A DNA stretch of 64,000 nucleotides from assembly GCA_011391635.1 (NCBI GenBank), contig JAABQD010000005.1, positions 1 through 64,000 on the forward strand, in the 5' to 3' direction. Shown piece after piece: positions 38,090 through 46,577 of this stretch. Both the position numbers and the translations under genes were made by a program. The notes beneath the pieces are model-generated. The model did not search any database, was not told the DNA's origin, and saw only the letters and a program-made list of their open reading frames with translations. Origin of the DNA: Sulfurimonas sp. (GTDB lineage Bacteria; Campylobacterota; Campylobacteria; Campylobacterales; Sulfurimonadaceae). Positions within the stretch are counted from its first letter, which is position 1. Each line of letters opens with the position of its first letter.

Positions 38090-38754
38090 TGCACTATTTT
38101 CATCGTCAAATCCAACTTTGGGGCGAAGAGACACAAAAGCAACTTCAAAGTAAAAAAATCGCCATTATAGGCTCAGGTGGACTTGGAAGTTCTCTTGCTT
38201 TTGCTCTGGGTGCGAGTGGTATCGGTGAAATTCACATGGTCGATTTTGACGAAGTCAGTTTACACAATATACACAGACAAATTGCTTTCAAAATGGGTGA
38301 CGAGGGCAAAAATAAAGCTCTTTTAAATGCAGAATTGATTCAAGAGAGATGTCCACATGCCAAAGCTATGGCACATCAGTGCAACTTTCAAGAGTTTAGT
38401 GAAAAAAACATAGGTGTAGATTTACTTATCGACGCAACCGACAATCTCCCTACCCGTGCAGAGATAAACGCCTATGCAAAAAATAAAAATCTCCCGTGGG
38501 TCTATGGAAGTGTTGAAGCTTTTCATGGTCAAGTTGCGTTCATTGAGGAGTCCTCTTTTACCGATGCTTTTAAAATAGTGAACAAAACCCCGGCAGGAAT
38601 CGCAGCACCCATCGTCATGCACATCGCATCACTCCAAGCAAATTTGGCATTAAGATATTTAGCAGGGCTAAGTGTCAAAAAAGATATGCTTTACTATCTC
38701 TTTTTTAATGAAGAGGGTGAGTTGATAACACAAAAATTTGGACTTCCAAAATAA
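38086..38754 (+). CDS. ThiF/MoeB/HesA family adenylyltransferase
   Basis: This is an E1-like protein of 222 aa. The nucleotide-binding Rossmann loop is IAIIGSGGLGSSLAFALGASG, followed by MVDFDEVSLHNIHRQ with the conserved Arg and DLLIDATDNLPTR. It lacks the CxxC zinc pairs of MoeB/ThiF and has no rhodanese domain, so it is a minimal form. ThiF-type sulfur-carrier activation is the likely role, but the partner protein is not in the window. It overlaps the nitrilase-like gene by 4 nt. One DUS-like word encodes CPHAKA. Confidence 0.8.
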   Translation: MMHYFHRQIQLWGEETQKQLQSKKIAIIGSGGLGSSLAFALGASGIGEIHMVDFDEVSLHNIHRQIAFKMGDEGKNKALLNAELIQERCPHAKAMAHQCNFQEFSEKNIGVDLLIDATDNLPTRAEINAYAKNKNLPWVYGSVEAFHGQVAFIEESSFTDAFKIVNKTPAGIAAPIVMHIASLQANLALRYLAGLSVKKDMLYYLFFNEEGELITQKFGLPK

Positions 38755-38762
38755 TAAATAAA

Positions 38763-39440
38763 ATGAAATATATCGCAATCCTAGCATTTGTATGTAGCAG
38801 TATATGGGCAACAGAAACTCTTGTAACTGTTTCAGAGCTCACTACAACCAAACCTAGCTCTGAAGTTGAATTAAAAAAAGGATTAGATGCACATAGCAAA
38901 AATGATTTTGCTACTGCTGTACAATGTTTAGAACCATTAGCTAAAAATGGTGAGCCAACTGCACAACTCACGATGGGGACTATGTGCTATTGGGGTAGAA
39001 ATTGTGTCACAAAAGATATAGATGAAGCGATAAAATGGTACACACTCTCAGCAAATCAGGGGAACGCATCAGCACAATACAAACTAGGCGAATTGTATTA
39101 TCATGGCATAGAAGTGAAACAAAATTTACCTGAAGCTGTACGATGGTATCTTGCATCTGCAAATCAAGGTAATGCTGTCGCTCAATCAAGATTAGGGTAT
39201 ATGTACACACATGGAGAAGGGATTTCAGTTGACTACAAAGAGGCTATGCGATGGTACTCTCTAGCAATTAAAAGTGGTGATAAAAAGGCACAATGTGAAA
39301 TATGTGAGCCATGTTTGGCATCAAAAGATACAAAAGAAGTGAAACAAAAAGCGAAAGCTCATCTAACAAAAGCCTATAACGATACACGCGAATATCAATG
39401 TAAAATAATATATGATAGATATAAATTGCAAAATTATTAA
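38763..39440 (+). CDS. Secreted Sel1-repeat protein (Hcp-like)
   Basis: A signal peptide (MKYIAILAFVCSSIWA) is followed by about four Sel1 repeats: AKNGEPTAQLTMGTMCYW, SANQGNASAQYKLGELYYHG, SANQGNAVAQSRLGYMYTHG and IKSGDKKAQCEICEP. The Cys pair in CYWGRNC, spaced seven, is like the disulfide-bridged repeats of Helicobacter cysteine-rich proteins (HcpA). It is probably periplasmic or secreted and binds protein or peptidoglycan partners; no enzyme activity can be claimed. It starts 8 nt after the ThiF-family gene. Confidence 0.85.
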   Translation: MKYIAILAFVCSSIWATETLVTVSELTTTKPSSEVELKKGLDAHSKNDFATAVQCLEPLAKNGEPTAQLTMGTMCYWGRNCVTKDIDEAIKWYTLSANQGNASAQYKLGELYYHGIEVKQNLPEAVRWYLASANQGNAVAQSRLGYMYTHGEGISVDYKEAMRWYSLAIKSGDKKAQCEICEPCLASKDTKEVKQKAKAHLTKAYNDTREYQCKIIYDRYKLQNY

Positions 39441-39449
39441 CAAAAGAAC

Positions 39450-39477
39450 TGGCATGTGGAAGTTTCCACATGTGCCG
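39450..39477. repeat. Inverted pair of the DUS-like motif, one arm with a 2-nt insertion
   Basis: TGGCATGTGGAA is followed after GT by TTCCACATGTGCC. The arms pair perfectly over CATGTGGAA/TTCCACATG; the second copy has TG inserted before CC. It lies between the convergent Sel1 and cytochrome genes, again where a two-way terminator is expected. Confidence 0.65.
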
Positions 39478-39519
39478 TGAGCAAAGCGAAGAAATGCCCT
39501 TGGGGTGCCAAGAATTGAG

Positions 39520-40083
39520 TTAGAGTTTAGAAATATACTCTGAAACTGCTTGAATGTCGCTATCGCTGAGTTTAGATGCTTGACCTTTCATGATACCTTT
39601 CATACTGCTACCATAAGTATCTGCTTTGTAGCCATGAAGAGCATTTGCTACTTTTGAAGCACTCCAGCCTTTGATGATTTGAGATTTATTTAATGCCGCT
39701 TTTTCACCATTTTGACCATGGCAAGTTGCACACACTTTGTAAATATTTTCTCCTGAAGCAGTTGGTGTAGCTGTTGTGGGCATCATGGATGTCATTGTAT
39801 CCGCCATAGAAGTTACAACATCTTTTGCTGAATCCGCAGCCTTGTTTGTCACCTCTTTGGATTTATCGGCTACATCATGAACCGCTGTTTTTACCTTGTC
39901 TGCTGTCTCATTTGTGACTACCGCCTCTTTTGCAGGAGCAGCAGGAGTAGCTGCAACTGCTGCAACTGGAGTAACAGTAGCTGAAGTTTCTACTTTTGTT
40001 GTATTTGCTTCTACCTCTTTTTTACTCTCTTGTCCACATCCTAGTAAAAAGAGTGCCACAACCAACGAAATCGCTATTTTCAT
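39520..40083 (-). CDS. c-type cytochrome lipoprotein, single heme
   Basis: I prefer the ATG at 40083 (MKIAISLVVALFLLGCGQ), preceded by AAGGA at 6 nt; the track start adds 13 residues without a signal. The lipobox is LLGCGQ. A low-complexity Ala/Lys/Thr linker (about residues 20-100) leads to a class I cytochrome domain with CATCH heme motif and a probable Met ligand in YGSSMKGIMKGQ. It would carry electrons in the periplasm, anchored to a membrane. The partner is unknown. Confidence 0.88.
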   Translation of the reverse strand: MKIAISLVVALFLLGCGQESKKEVEANTTKVETSATVTPVAAVAATPAAPAKEAVVTNETADKVKTAVHDVADKSKEVTNKAADSAKDVVTSMADTMTSMMPTTATPTASGENIYKVCATCHGQNGEKAALNKSQIIKGWSASKVANALHGYKADTYGSSMKGIMKGQASKLSDSDIQAVSEYISKL

Positions 40084-40174
40084 ATTTAATCCTTGAAATT
40101 TAAAGTGAAGTATTATACACAACTCTAAGCTCGAATTGACTTATGTACATAAACAGAGATAAAGTAATTTTAGC

Positions 40175-40180
40175 TACAAT
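40175..40180 (+). promoter_or_regulatory. Possible -10 box for the aminotransferase-murC cluster
   Basis: TTAGCTACAATTACG gives TACAAT 29 nt before the preferred ATG at 40209. The track start at 40143 would lie upstream of this promoter. Confidence 0.35.
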
Positions 40181-40208
40181 TACGCGAATAAATAAAAGGA
40201 ACAAAAAT

Positions 40209-41345
40209 ATGAATTTCGAACCCTATCCGTTTGAAAAACTAAATAATTTACTCCAAAATATCACACCTAACAATAATTATGCTCCATCCGTTTTGACCAT
40301 TGGCGAACCTCAGTTTGAGACACCTGCATTTATCCAAAAAGCACTTTGTGACAATGCACATCTACTTAGAAAATATCCTAAAACTTCTGGCGAAGAGTCA
40401 CTTATCCAAGCTCAAATCAATTTTGTTCAAAAAAGATTTAACACGAAACTAAAAAGTGAGCAAATCATCCCTACTTTTGGTACGCGTGAAGTGCTTTTTA
40501 ACTTTCCACAATTTCTACTGTTTGACAAAAAAAATCCTGTTATGGCGTACACAAATCCTTTTTATCAGATTTATGAGGGTGCTGCTATCGCTTCAAGAGC
40601 AAAAGTAATCCACCTAAACATGGATGAGAGCAACAACTTCAAACCTCTTATAAACGAAGAGGAATTAAGCAGTTGTGATTTGGTAATTTTAAACTTTCCT
40701 AACAATCCAACTTCATCTACACTGAGCCTAGAAGAGCTGAGCGAATGGGTGTATCTGGCTCTTAAACACGATTTTATTCTTATAAATGATGAGTGTTACA
40801 GCGAAATTTACACAGATAAACCAATTCCCTCACTTCTTGAAGCATCTTGGCATGTGGGAAACACAACATTTAAAAATATTTTAGTTATCAACTCTATCTC
40901 CAAACGCTCCTCAGCTCCAGGTCTTCGCTCAGGATTTATCGCAGGAGATGAGACAATTTTAAAAGAGTACATGAAGTACAGAACTTACATAGGGTGTGCT
41001 TCTCCTCTTCCTCTTCAAAGTGCCGCAGCTGTTGCTTGGAATGATGAAGAGCATGTTGCAATTTCCCGTGAGATTTACAAAAAAAACTTTGAATTAGCCA
41101 AAGAGATTCTCGGTGTAGAGATTCCACATGCCACCTTTTACCTTTGGCTTAAAGTTGCAGAGCCAATAGAGTTTACAAAAAAGCTCTACGAAGAGTATAA
41201 TGTAAAAGTTTTGCCAGGGGAATATTTGGCACGAGAAGATAAAAACGGTGTGAATCCAGCAAAAGATTTTATCCGTATCGCTTTAGTTGAGAGCGTAGAA
41301 CAGACAAAAAGTGCATTACTAAGAATCAAGGAGGCTCTTGCATGA
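40209..41345 (+). CDS. Class I/II PLP aminotransferase, probable succinyldiaminopimelate transaminase
   Basis: The start at 40209 (MNFEPYPFEKLNNLL) is supported by AAGGA 8 nt upstream; the track start adds 22 unlikely residues. Fold-type I landmarks are TIGEPQFETPAFI, FPNNPTSS, DECYSEIY and the PLP Lys in INSISKRSSAPGLRSGF. Lysine/peptidoglycan DapC function is my preferred assignment, from resemblance to the Campylobacterota enzyme and from proximity to murC; substrate cannot be proven from sequence. Two DUS-like words are read as SWHVGN and IPHATF. Confidence 0.8.
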   Translation: MNFEPYPFEKLNNLLQNITPNNNYAPSVLTIGEPQFETPAFIQKALCDNAHLLRKYPKTSGEESLIQAQINFVQKRFNTKLKSEQIIPTFGTREVLFNFPQFLLFDKKNPVMAYTNPFYQIYEGAAIASRAKVIHLNMDESNNFKPLINEEELSSCDLVILNFPNNPTSSTLSLEELSEWVYLALKHDFILINDECYSEIYTDKPIPSLLEASWHVGNTTFKNILVINSISKRSSAPGLRSGFIAGDETILKEYMKYRTYIGCASPLPLQSAAAVAWNDEEHVAISREIYKKNFELAKEILGVEIPHATFYLWLKVAEPIEFTKKLYEEYNVKVLPGEYLAREDKNGVNPAKDFIRIALVESVEQTKSALLRIKEALA

Positions 41346-41845
41346 GCAGTGTTGAAGATTTAAAAGCAAAAGTTCTCGAAGCACAACAAAACTCCGATAT
41401 CGCATCCCTCTATGTTTTGGAGCAAAAAGCACAAGATCTATTTGATGAAGATACACTCATGGCATTTTATGCAAATATCCTTGATTTAGCCCTAGAGAGG
41501 CTCACAGAGACACTCGAAGCACACCGCGTAATGGATATGAGTGAAGTACAGGATTTTGCAACCATCAGAGCCTTGTATGAGTACGCAATTGAACATTACA
41601 GTGCAGGGAAAATTGCAGATGCAAGTGCATTGTTTGAAGTGCTCAGTGGACTTACAAATGATACAAAATTTGCATCCGCTCTCAAACTCCATTGGATAGC
41701 TTCAGCAGAAGGGATTTCTCTCGATAATTTCATCGAAAATATTGCAGATATTGATGCAACACAAAACGCTGGTCTCTTTTATATAAGTTGCTTTACAAAA
41801 AAGGCACAAAATTTGCTAGAAAAATCAAAAACAGTTACGGAGTAA
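41342..41845 (+). CDS. Conserved-looking acidic cytosolic protein between aminotransferase and murC
   Basis: This 167-aa, all-helical, acidic protein (KAKVLEAQQNSDIASLYVLEQKAQDLFDED) has no membrane segment or signal. I do not recognise a family. ATG overlaps the aminotransferase stop and murC begins 4 nt after its own stop, so it is translated as part of the cluster. The helix pattern with repeated Tyr/Ala faces could be TPR-like, but that is a guess. Confidence 0.65.
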   Translation: MSSVEDLKAKVLEAQQNSDIASLYVLEQKAQDLFDEDTLMAFYANILDLALERLTETLEAHRVMDMSEVQDFATIRALYEYAIEHYSAGKIADASALFEVLSGLTNDTKFASALKLHWIASAEGISLDNFIENIADIDATQNAGLFYISCFTKKAQNLLEKSKTVTE

Positions 41846-41848
41846 TCT

Positions 41849-43168
41849 ATGAAAATACATTTTATTGGTATCGGGGGCATAGGTATCTCAGGACTCGCAC
41901 AATTCATGCGATTTAAAGGGCATGAAGTGAGCGGTTCAGACATTTCTGATTCGGCTATCACAAAAAAATTACGCACTTTAGGCATAACTGTAACAGTTCC
42001 ACATGCTGCAGAGGCGATTACAGACCAAGATTTGGTCGTACACTCTGCCATCATTCGACCTGACAATCCAGAAGTGGTTGCTGCAAAAGCCAAAGGGATA
42101 GAAGTTTTAGCACGAAGAGAAGCACTTTTACAAATTTTGAATGACAAAAAAGTTTACTCTATCGCAGGAGCTCATGGTAAGAGTACAACAACTGCCATAC
42201 TTGCAGCTATTATGAGTGGCTCGGCTATCATCGGTGCAGAATCCAAAGCATTTGGCTCAAATGTTCGTTATGATGCACAAACAGATGTGATGGTTTTTGA
42301 AGCAGATGAGAGCGATGGAAGTTTTATCAACTCTAATCCACATTGTGCGATAGTGATCAACGCTGAGCCTGAGCATATGGAGTATTATGACTACAATTAT
42401 GCAAGATTTTATGATTCGTACCGTACTTTTATAAATTCCGCAACATGCCGTGTTTTAAATGCTGAAGACCCATTTCTCAAAATCTTAAAAGAGGAAGAGA
42501 ATATCCAAGCACACTGGCTCACTCCAAGTATTGACATCAAAAACTTAGAGTATATTCTCATCGATAATGAACCACATACAAGATTTACACTCAAAGATTT
42601 GGGTGCATTCGATGTTTGGGGATTTGGAGCACACATCGCACTGGACGCTTCTTTGGCAATTTTGGCCGCCCATGAATCAATGGATATCGAAACTATACGC
42701 GAAAATATCTTGACATTCAAGGGTATCAAAAAACGTTTTGATATTGTCTCATCTGAGGAAAATAGCGTTATTATTGATGATTATGGACATCATCCAACGG
42801 AGATAAGAGCAACTTTCCAATCCGTCAAAGAGTACGCTTTACTCAAAGGTTTTGACAAAATTACAGCTATCTGGCAACCACACAAATACTCTCGCACGAT
42901 TGATAATCTCGAAGAGTTTATCAAATGTTTTGAAGGGGCTGGGGAACTTATCATCTTACCTGTTTGGTCTGCTGGAGAAGCACCGCGTGAAATTGACTTT
43001 AAAGAGAAATTTAAAGGCTACAACCTCACAATGGCGGATACTATCACAAGAGCCAATAATCAAATCAGAGTCATCAAAAACAAAGAAGATATTAAAACAC
43101 TTGATCGTGGTCTTATTATCGGCTTTGGTGCAGGAGACCTTACCTACCAAATACGAGGAACTGCATAA
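41849..43168 (+). CDS. murC: UDP-N-acetylmuramate--L-alanine ligase
   Basis: MurC adds L-Ala to UDP-MurNAc. The N-terminal Rossmann motif is IHFIGIGGIGISGLA, the ATP loop GAHGKSTTT (residues 107-115), then VFEADESDGSF and IIDDYGHHPTEI. Length 439 aa is normal. A near-copy of the DUS-like word (CCACATGCT) lies at 41999. Its stop overlaps the next membrane protein start (TAATG). Confidence 0.96.
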   Translation: MKIHFIGIGGIGISGLAQFMRFKGHEVSGSDISDSAITKKLRTLGITVTVPHAAEAITDQDLVVHSAIIRPDNPEVVAAKAKGIEVLARREALLQILNDKKVYSIAGAHGKSTTTAILAAIMSGSAIIGAESKAFGSNVRYDAQTDVMVFEADESDGSFINSNPHCAIVINAEPEHMEYYDYNYARFYDSYRTFINSATCRVLNAEDPFLKILKEEENIQAHWLTPSIDIKNLEYILIDNEPHTRFTLKDLGAFDVWGFGAHIALDASLAILAAHESMDIETIRENILTFKGIKKRFDIVSSEENSVIIDDYGHHPTEIRATFQSVKEYALLKGFDKITAIWQPHKYSRTIDNLEEFIKCFEGAGELIILPVWSAGEAPREIDFKEKFKGYNLTMADTITRANNQIRVIKNKEDIKTLDRGLIIGFGAGDLTYQIRGTA

Positions 43169-43497
43169 TGGCGTATCTCATCGGAGTCAGTGTTGTAGCC
43201 CTCTTCTTCTTGGCTATGCACTACTTTACAGAGTTTACAAGCTCTCAAAAGATAACAGTTACAACCATCTTATTGACTATCGTTCTGAGTGCAATTTCTT
43301 ACAACAGTTACTCCAATGCACAAAGCGAAAAACTACTCAATGCTGTGAGAGAATTTGAGCAAAACAAAACTATAAAATGTAAAAATGAAGATGTAAACAG
43401 CACCAATTACACCCTTAGCATCGGAACTTACACCTTTATAGGCAAACCAAATACTCCACATGCCAACCAAATGATTAGTGCCTCAGAGTGCGAGTAG
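43168..43497 (+). CDS. Small membrane protein between murC and mutS2
   Basis: It has two hydrophobic segments (AYLIGVSVVALFFLAMHYF and ITVTTILLTIVLSAI), then a soluble tail with a Cys pair (KCKNED...ASECE). It is 109 aa. I know no family. It overlaps murC and mutS2, so it belongs to the operon. One DUS-like word encodes TPHANQ. Confidence 0.65.
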   Translation: MAYLIGVSVVALFFLAMHYFTEFTSSQKITVTTILLTIVLSAISYNSYSNAQSEKLLNAVREFEQNKTIKCKNEDVNSTNYTLSIGTYTFIGKPNTPHANQMISASECE

Positions 43498-45713
43498 AAA
43501 CTTCTAACAAATCTAAAATTGAGTTGTTAATTACACAACTTGACTTAGACGAGCATATCAACGCATTTAAAAACTTCTTCTCCCGTGAGGCTTCTCTCTT
43601 CATCGAAGGGGATCAAGAGCTTCATTTTCGTTACATCAAAGCACTCGATGCCATCGAATTTAATGCACCTCCAAAAATTGCGAACTTTGCAAATATCAAA
43701 GCACATCTGAGCAAACGAGGTGTTTTAAATTTCGAGCAAATTTTTGAAATCATCAAAGTTGTGCGATATTTTCGTTACTTCAAAAACCGTGAGTTAAGTG
43801 GAATTATTGGCGAGTGGATGAGTAAGTTTATCATCGATGAAAGATTTAATGAGATAGAAGAGTATTTTAGTGCTGATGGACATTTTAATGAGGGGCTTGA
43901 TGAGACACTTTTTGGTTTGAGTGCAAGAATCAAAGAGCATAAAGCCAACATGAACGGCTCACTCAAACGCATGATGTCAAGCCCAAAACTGACTGGATAT
44001 TTGGTCGATACGCAGGTTCACTTTATCAATGATGAAGAGTGTCTTTTAGTGCGTGGTGGTTTTAACCATGTCCTCAAAGGTGCGGTTATCGCAAGAAGCA
44101 GCGGTGGATTTTTTTATGTCTCCCCTGACATCATCTTAAAAACAAAAGAGCAGATTCGCTATATTCAACAAGAGCGAGAGAGCATCTTTTACTCCTACGC
44201 AAAAAGTTTCTCTGCAAAACTAGCCGAACTTCAGCCTTTTATCGCGTTCATAGACAAAGAGTTTGACAAGTTCGACAACTACCAAGCAAGAGTTTTGTTT
44301 GCAAGAGCCAAAAATTTGAGCCTCATAAAATCCAAAAATGACTCTAAAATAGTTCTCGATACCTTCATCCACCCTGCTCTGCACAAAGCAAAACCTATCC
44401 ATGTGGATTTTTCTAAAAACATTCTTATGATTACAGGTGTGAATGCAGGTGGAAAAACGATGTTGCTCAAGTCCATATTGGCATCAGCGTTTATGGCAAA
44501 GTACATTATTCCCATGAGTATCAACGAGCATAAATCGCATATCGGCTCATTTAAAAATGTACTGGCAATCATTGATGACCCGCAAAATGTCAAAAATGAT
44601 ATCTCAACTTTTGCAGGAAGAATGCAAGAGTTTTCTAAAATCTTTGAGTACAAATCAGCACTCGTGGGTGTCGATGAGATAGAACTCGGAACAGACAGCG
44701 ACGAGGCGGCGGCACTTTTTAAAGTTATCCTTGAAGAACTCGTTGCAAAAAACCAAAAGATAATAGTTACGACCCACCACAAACGACTTGCCGCTCTTAT
44801 GGCTGACCGTGATGATGTCGAACTTATGGCAGCAATTTACAACGAAGAGGCTCGAACGCCGACTTATGAGTTTATGCAGGGAATTATCGGAAAAAGTTAC
44901 GCTTTTGAAACTGCAAGTCGCTATGGCATCTCTAATAAAATCGTCCAAGAAGCAAAAGTGGTCTATGGCGATAACAGTGAAAAACTCAATATCCTCATCG
45001 AGCGAGGTTCACAGCTAGAGCGAGAATTAAAGCAAAAACACAAAGCTGTCGATGAAAAACTTGAAGAGCTACGAGCAAGAGAGTTGGCACTCAAAGAGCA
45101 GAGAGAACAACTCTTTTTGGAGATACAAAAACAAAAAGATACACTTCAACTCAGCTACGATGCGGCGATAAACGAAGCAAAAAATGCCGCAAAAGCTGGA
45201 GATAGTGCCGCAATCCACAGAGCGATGGACAAAGCCAAAAAAGCAATCCCTCAGCCAAAACTGCAAGAGCAAACTCGGCATGTGGAATTTCATGTAGGCG
45301 ATAAAGTAAAGTACCACAGCAAAAAAGGTGTCATCGTTTCTCTCACAAGCAACAACGACGCGATGATAGAGATAGAGGGAATGAAACTTCGTGTCAAAAC
45401 AAAACAGTTAAAACATACCGAAATTATCAAACCAAAACACAAAACCGATGTAAAAATCAGTGTAGAAAAAAGAGCTGGTTTAAAATGCGATTTACACGGA
45501 ATGCGAGCTGAAGAAGCGGAAGAAGTTTTAGATAAATTTATCTCCGATGCACTCATAAATGGCTGGGATGAAGTTTTGGTTTACCATGGGATAGGTACTG
45601 GAAAACTTTCATATGCGGTGAAAAACTTTCTCGCATCCCACCCAAAAGTTAAAAAGTTTGAAGATGCACCGCAATACATGGGCGGATTTGGTGCAAAAGT
45701 CGTGACGCTTTAA
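43488..45713 (+). CDS. mutS2: MutS2-type protein with Smr domain
   Basis: The ATPase core has Walker A ITGVNAGGKTMLLK (about residue 315) and the block ALVGVDEIELGTDSDEAA, then a coiled coil (about 510-590) and a C-terminal Smr domain DLHGMRAEEAEEVLDKF...YHGIGTGKL. There is no mismatch-recognition domain I. In Helicobacter, MutS2 suppresses recombination and handles 8-oxoguanine damage; in other bacteria a ribosome-splitting role is reported. GTG start overlaps the upstream gene by 10 nt. One DUS-like word encodes TRHVEF. Confidence 0.94.
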   Translation: MRVETSNKSKIELLITQLDLDEHINAFKNFFSREASLFIEGDQELHFRYIKALDAIEFNAPPKIANFANIKAHLSKRGVLNFEQIFEIIKVVRYFRYFKNRELSGIIGEWMSKFIIDERFNEIEEYFSADGHFNEGLDETLFGLSARIKEHKANMNGSLKRMMSSPKLTGYLVDTQVHFINDEECLLVRGGFNHVLKGAVIARSSGGFFYVSPDIILKTKEQIRYIQQERESIFYSYAKSFSAKLAELQPFIAFIDKEFDKFDNYQARVLFARAKNLSLIKSKNDSKIVLDTFIHPALHKAKPIHVDFSKNILMITGVNAGGKTMLLKSILASAFMAKYIIPMSINEHKSHIGSFKNVLAIIDDPQNVKNDISTFAGRMQEFSKIFEYKSALVGVDEIELGTDSDEAAALFKVILEELVAKNQKIIVTTHHKRLAALMADRDDVELMAAIYNEEARTPTYEFMQGIIGKSYAFETASRYGISNKIVQEAKVVYGDNSEKLNILIERGSQLERELKQKHKAVDEKLEELRARELALKEQREQLFLEIQKQKDTLQLSYDAAINEAKNAAKAGDSAAIHRAMDKAKKAIPQPKLQEQTRHVEFHVGDKVKYHSKKGVIVSLTSNNDAMIEIEGMKLRVKTKQLKHTEIIKPKHKTDVKISVEKRAGLKCDLHGMRAEEAEEVLDKFISDALINGWDEVLVYHGIGTGKLSYAVKNFLASHPKVKKFEDAPQYMGGFGAKVVTL

Positions 45714-45735
45714 CAACAATATCAAGAGAAAGTGT

Positions 45736-45741
45736 TACAAT
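45736..45741 (+). promoter_or_regulatory. -10 box for the PhnD-like/kinase/cyclase operon
   Basis: AGTGTTACAATCTAAAG places TACAAT 34 nt before the ATG at 45775. Confidence 0.35.
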
Positions 45742-45774
45742 CTAAAGTAGTATCAATTTTATAAAGGTTGGAAA

Positions 45775-46575
45775 ATGAAATTTTTTATTCTCTTATTTAT
45801 GGCTCTCTCAACACTCTCTCTTCTTGCGAAAGATGTTATTTTTGGTGTTGTTCCACAGCAAAGTCCAGCTATTTTAATAGAAAAATGGACACCTGTCGTC
45901 AATTATTTATCAAAAACGACAGGTTTAAATATTGTACTAAATATTGAAAAATCTATACCAGAGTTTGAAAAACATCTCAATAATGGAGCATATGACATAG
46001 CCTATATGAATCCATATCACTATGTTGTGGCAAATAAAAAACAGGGGTATCTAGCCTCTGTAAGAGATACTGAGATGATTGTCGGCATTTTGGTATCACG
46101 CAAAGATGCTGATATAAATTCAATTGATTTTAGCAAGATGAAATATCTTTTTCCCTCTCCTTTGGCATTTGCTGCCACACTTGTAACCAAATATGAAATC
46201 GAAGAAAAATATAGCATTAATATAGATAAAAACTGCTCTCTCATGTATGTAAATTCACATGATTCTGTCTATAAAGGCGTTGCAAGAGGTATTGGAGATA
46301 TTGGTGGAGGAATTGAAAGAACATTCAACAATATAGAAGATAAAGAGACCAAAGAGAAACTAAAAATCATCTATACGACTGCACCCTATCCAAGCCATCC
46401 TATAGCTTTTCATCCTCGTATGAGTGCAAAGGAATCTAAACTTTTACAAGATGCATTCCTCTCTATTCCTAGCAATATTTTAAATGATTTAAGTATGAAA
46501 AAACTGATTGAAATTAATGATAGTGAATATGCTACTGTGAGAAAATTATCAGAAAAACTAGAGATTAAAGAGTAG
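45775..46575 (+). CDS. PhnD-like periplasmic binding protein, probable kinase input
   Basis: A signal peptide (MKFFILLFMALSTLSLLAK) leads to a phosphonate/phosphite-type binding fold: FGVVPQQSPAILIEKWTPVVNYLSKTTG, AYDIAYMNPYHYVVANKK, VGILVSRKDADI and VARGIGDIGGGIERTF. No ABC transporter genes are nearby. Instead a membrane hybrid kinase starts 2 nt later, then a diguanylate cyclase. The protein is therefore probably a periplasmic ligand sensor for that kinase. The ligand cannot be read from sequence. Confidence 0.85.
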   Translation: MKFFILLFMALSTLSLLAKDVIFGVVPQQSPAILIEKWTPVVNYLSKTTGLNIVLNIEKSIPEFEKHLNNGAYDIAYMNPYHYVVANKKQGYLASVRDTEMIVGILVSRKDADINSIDFSKMKYLFPSPLAFAATLVTKYEIEEKYSINIDKNCSLMYVNSHDSVYKGVARGIGDIGGGIERTFNNIEDKETKEKLKIIYTTAPYPSHPIAFHPRMSAKESKLLQDAFLSIPSNILNDLSMKKLIEINDSEYATVRKLSEKLEIKE

Positions 46576-46577
46576 AT

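Noticed and set aside
42852-43358. 168-aa plus-strand ORF overlapping murC and the small membrane protein
   Set aside because: murC (to 43168) and the membrane gene (from 43168) cover it in another frame with recognised motifs or tight coupling; the composition is shadow-like.
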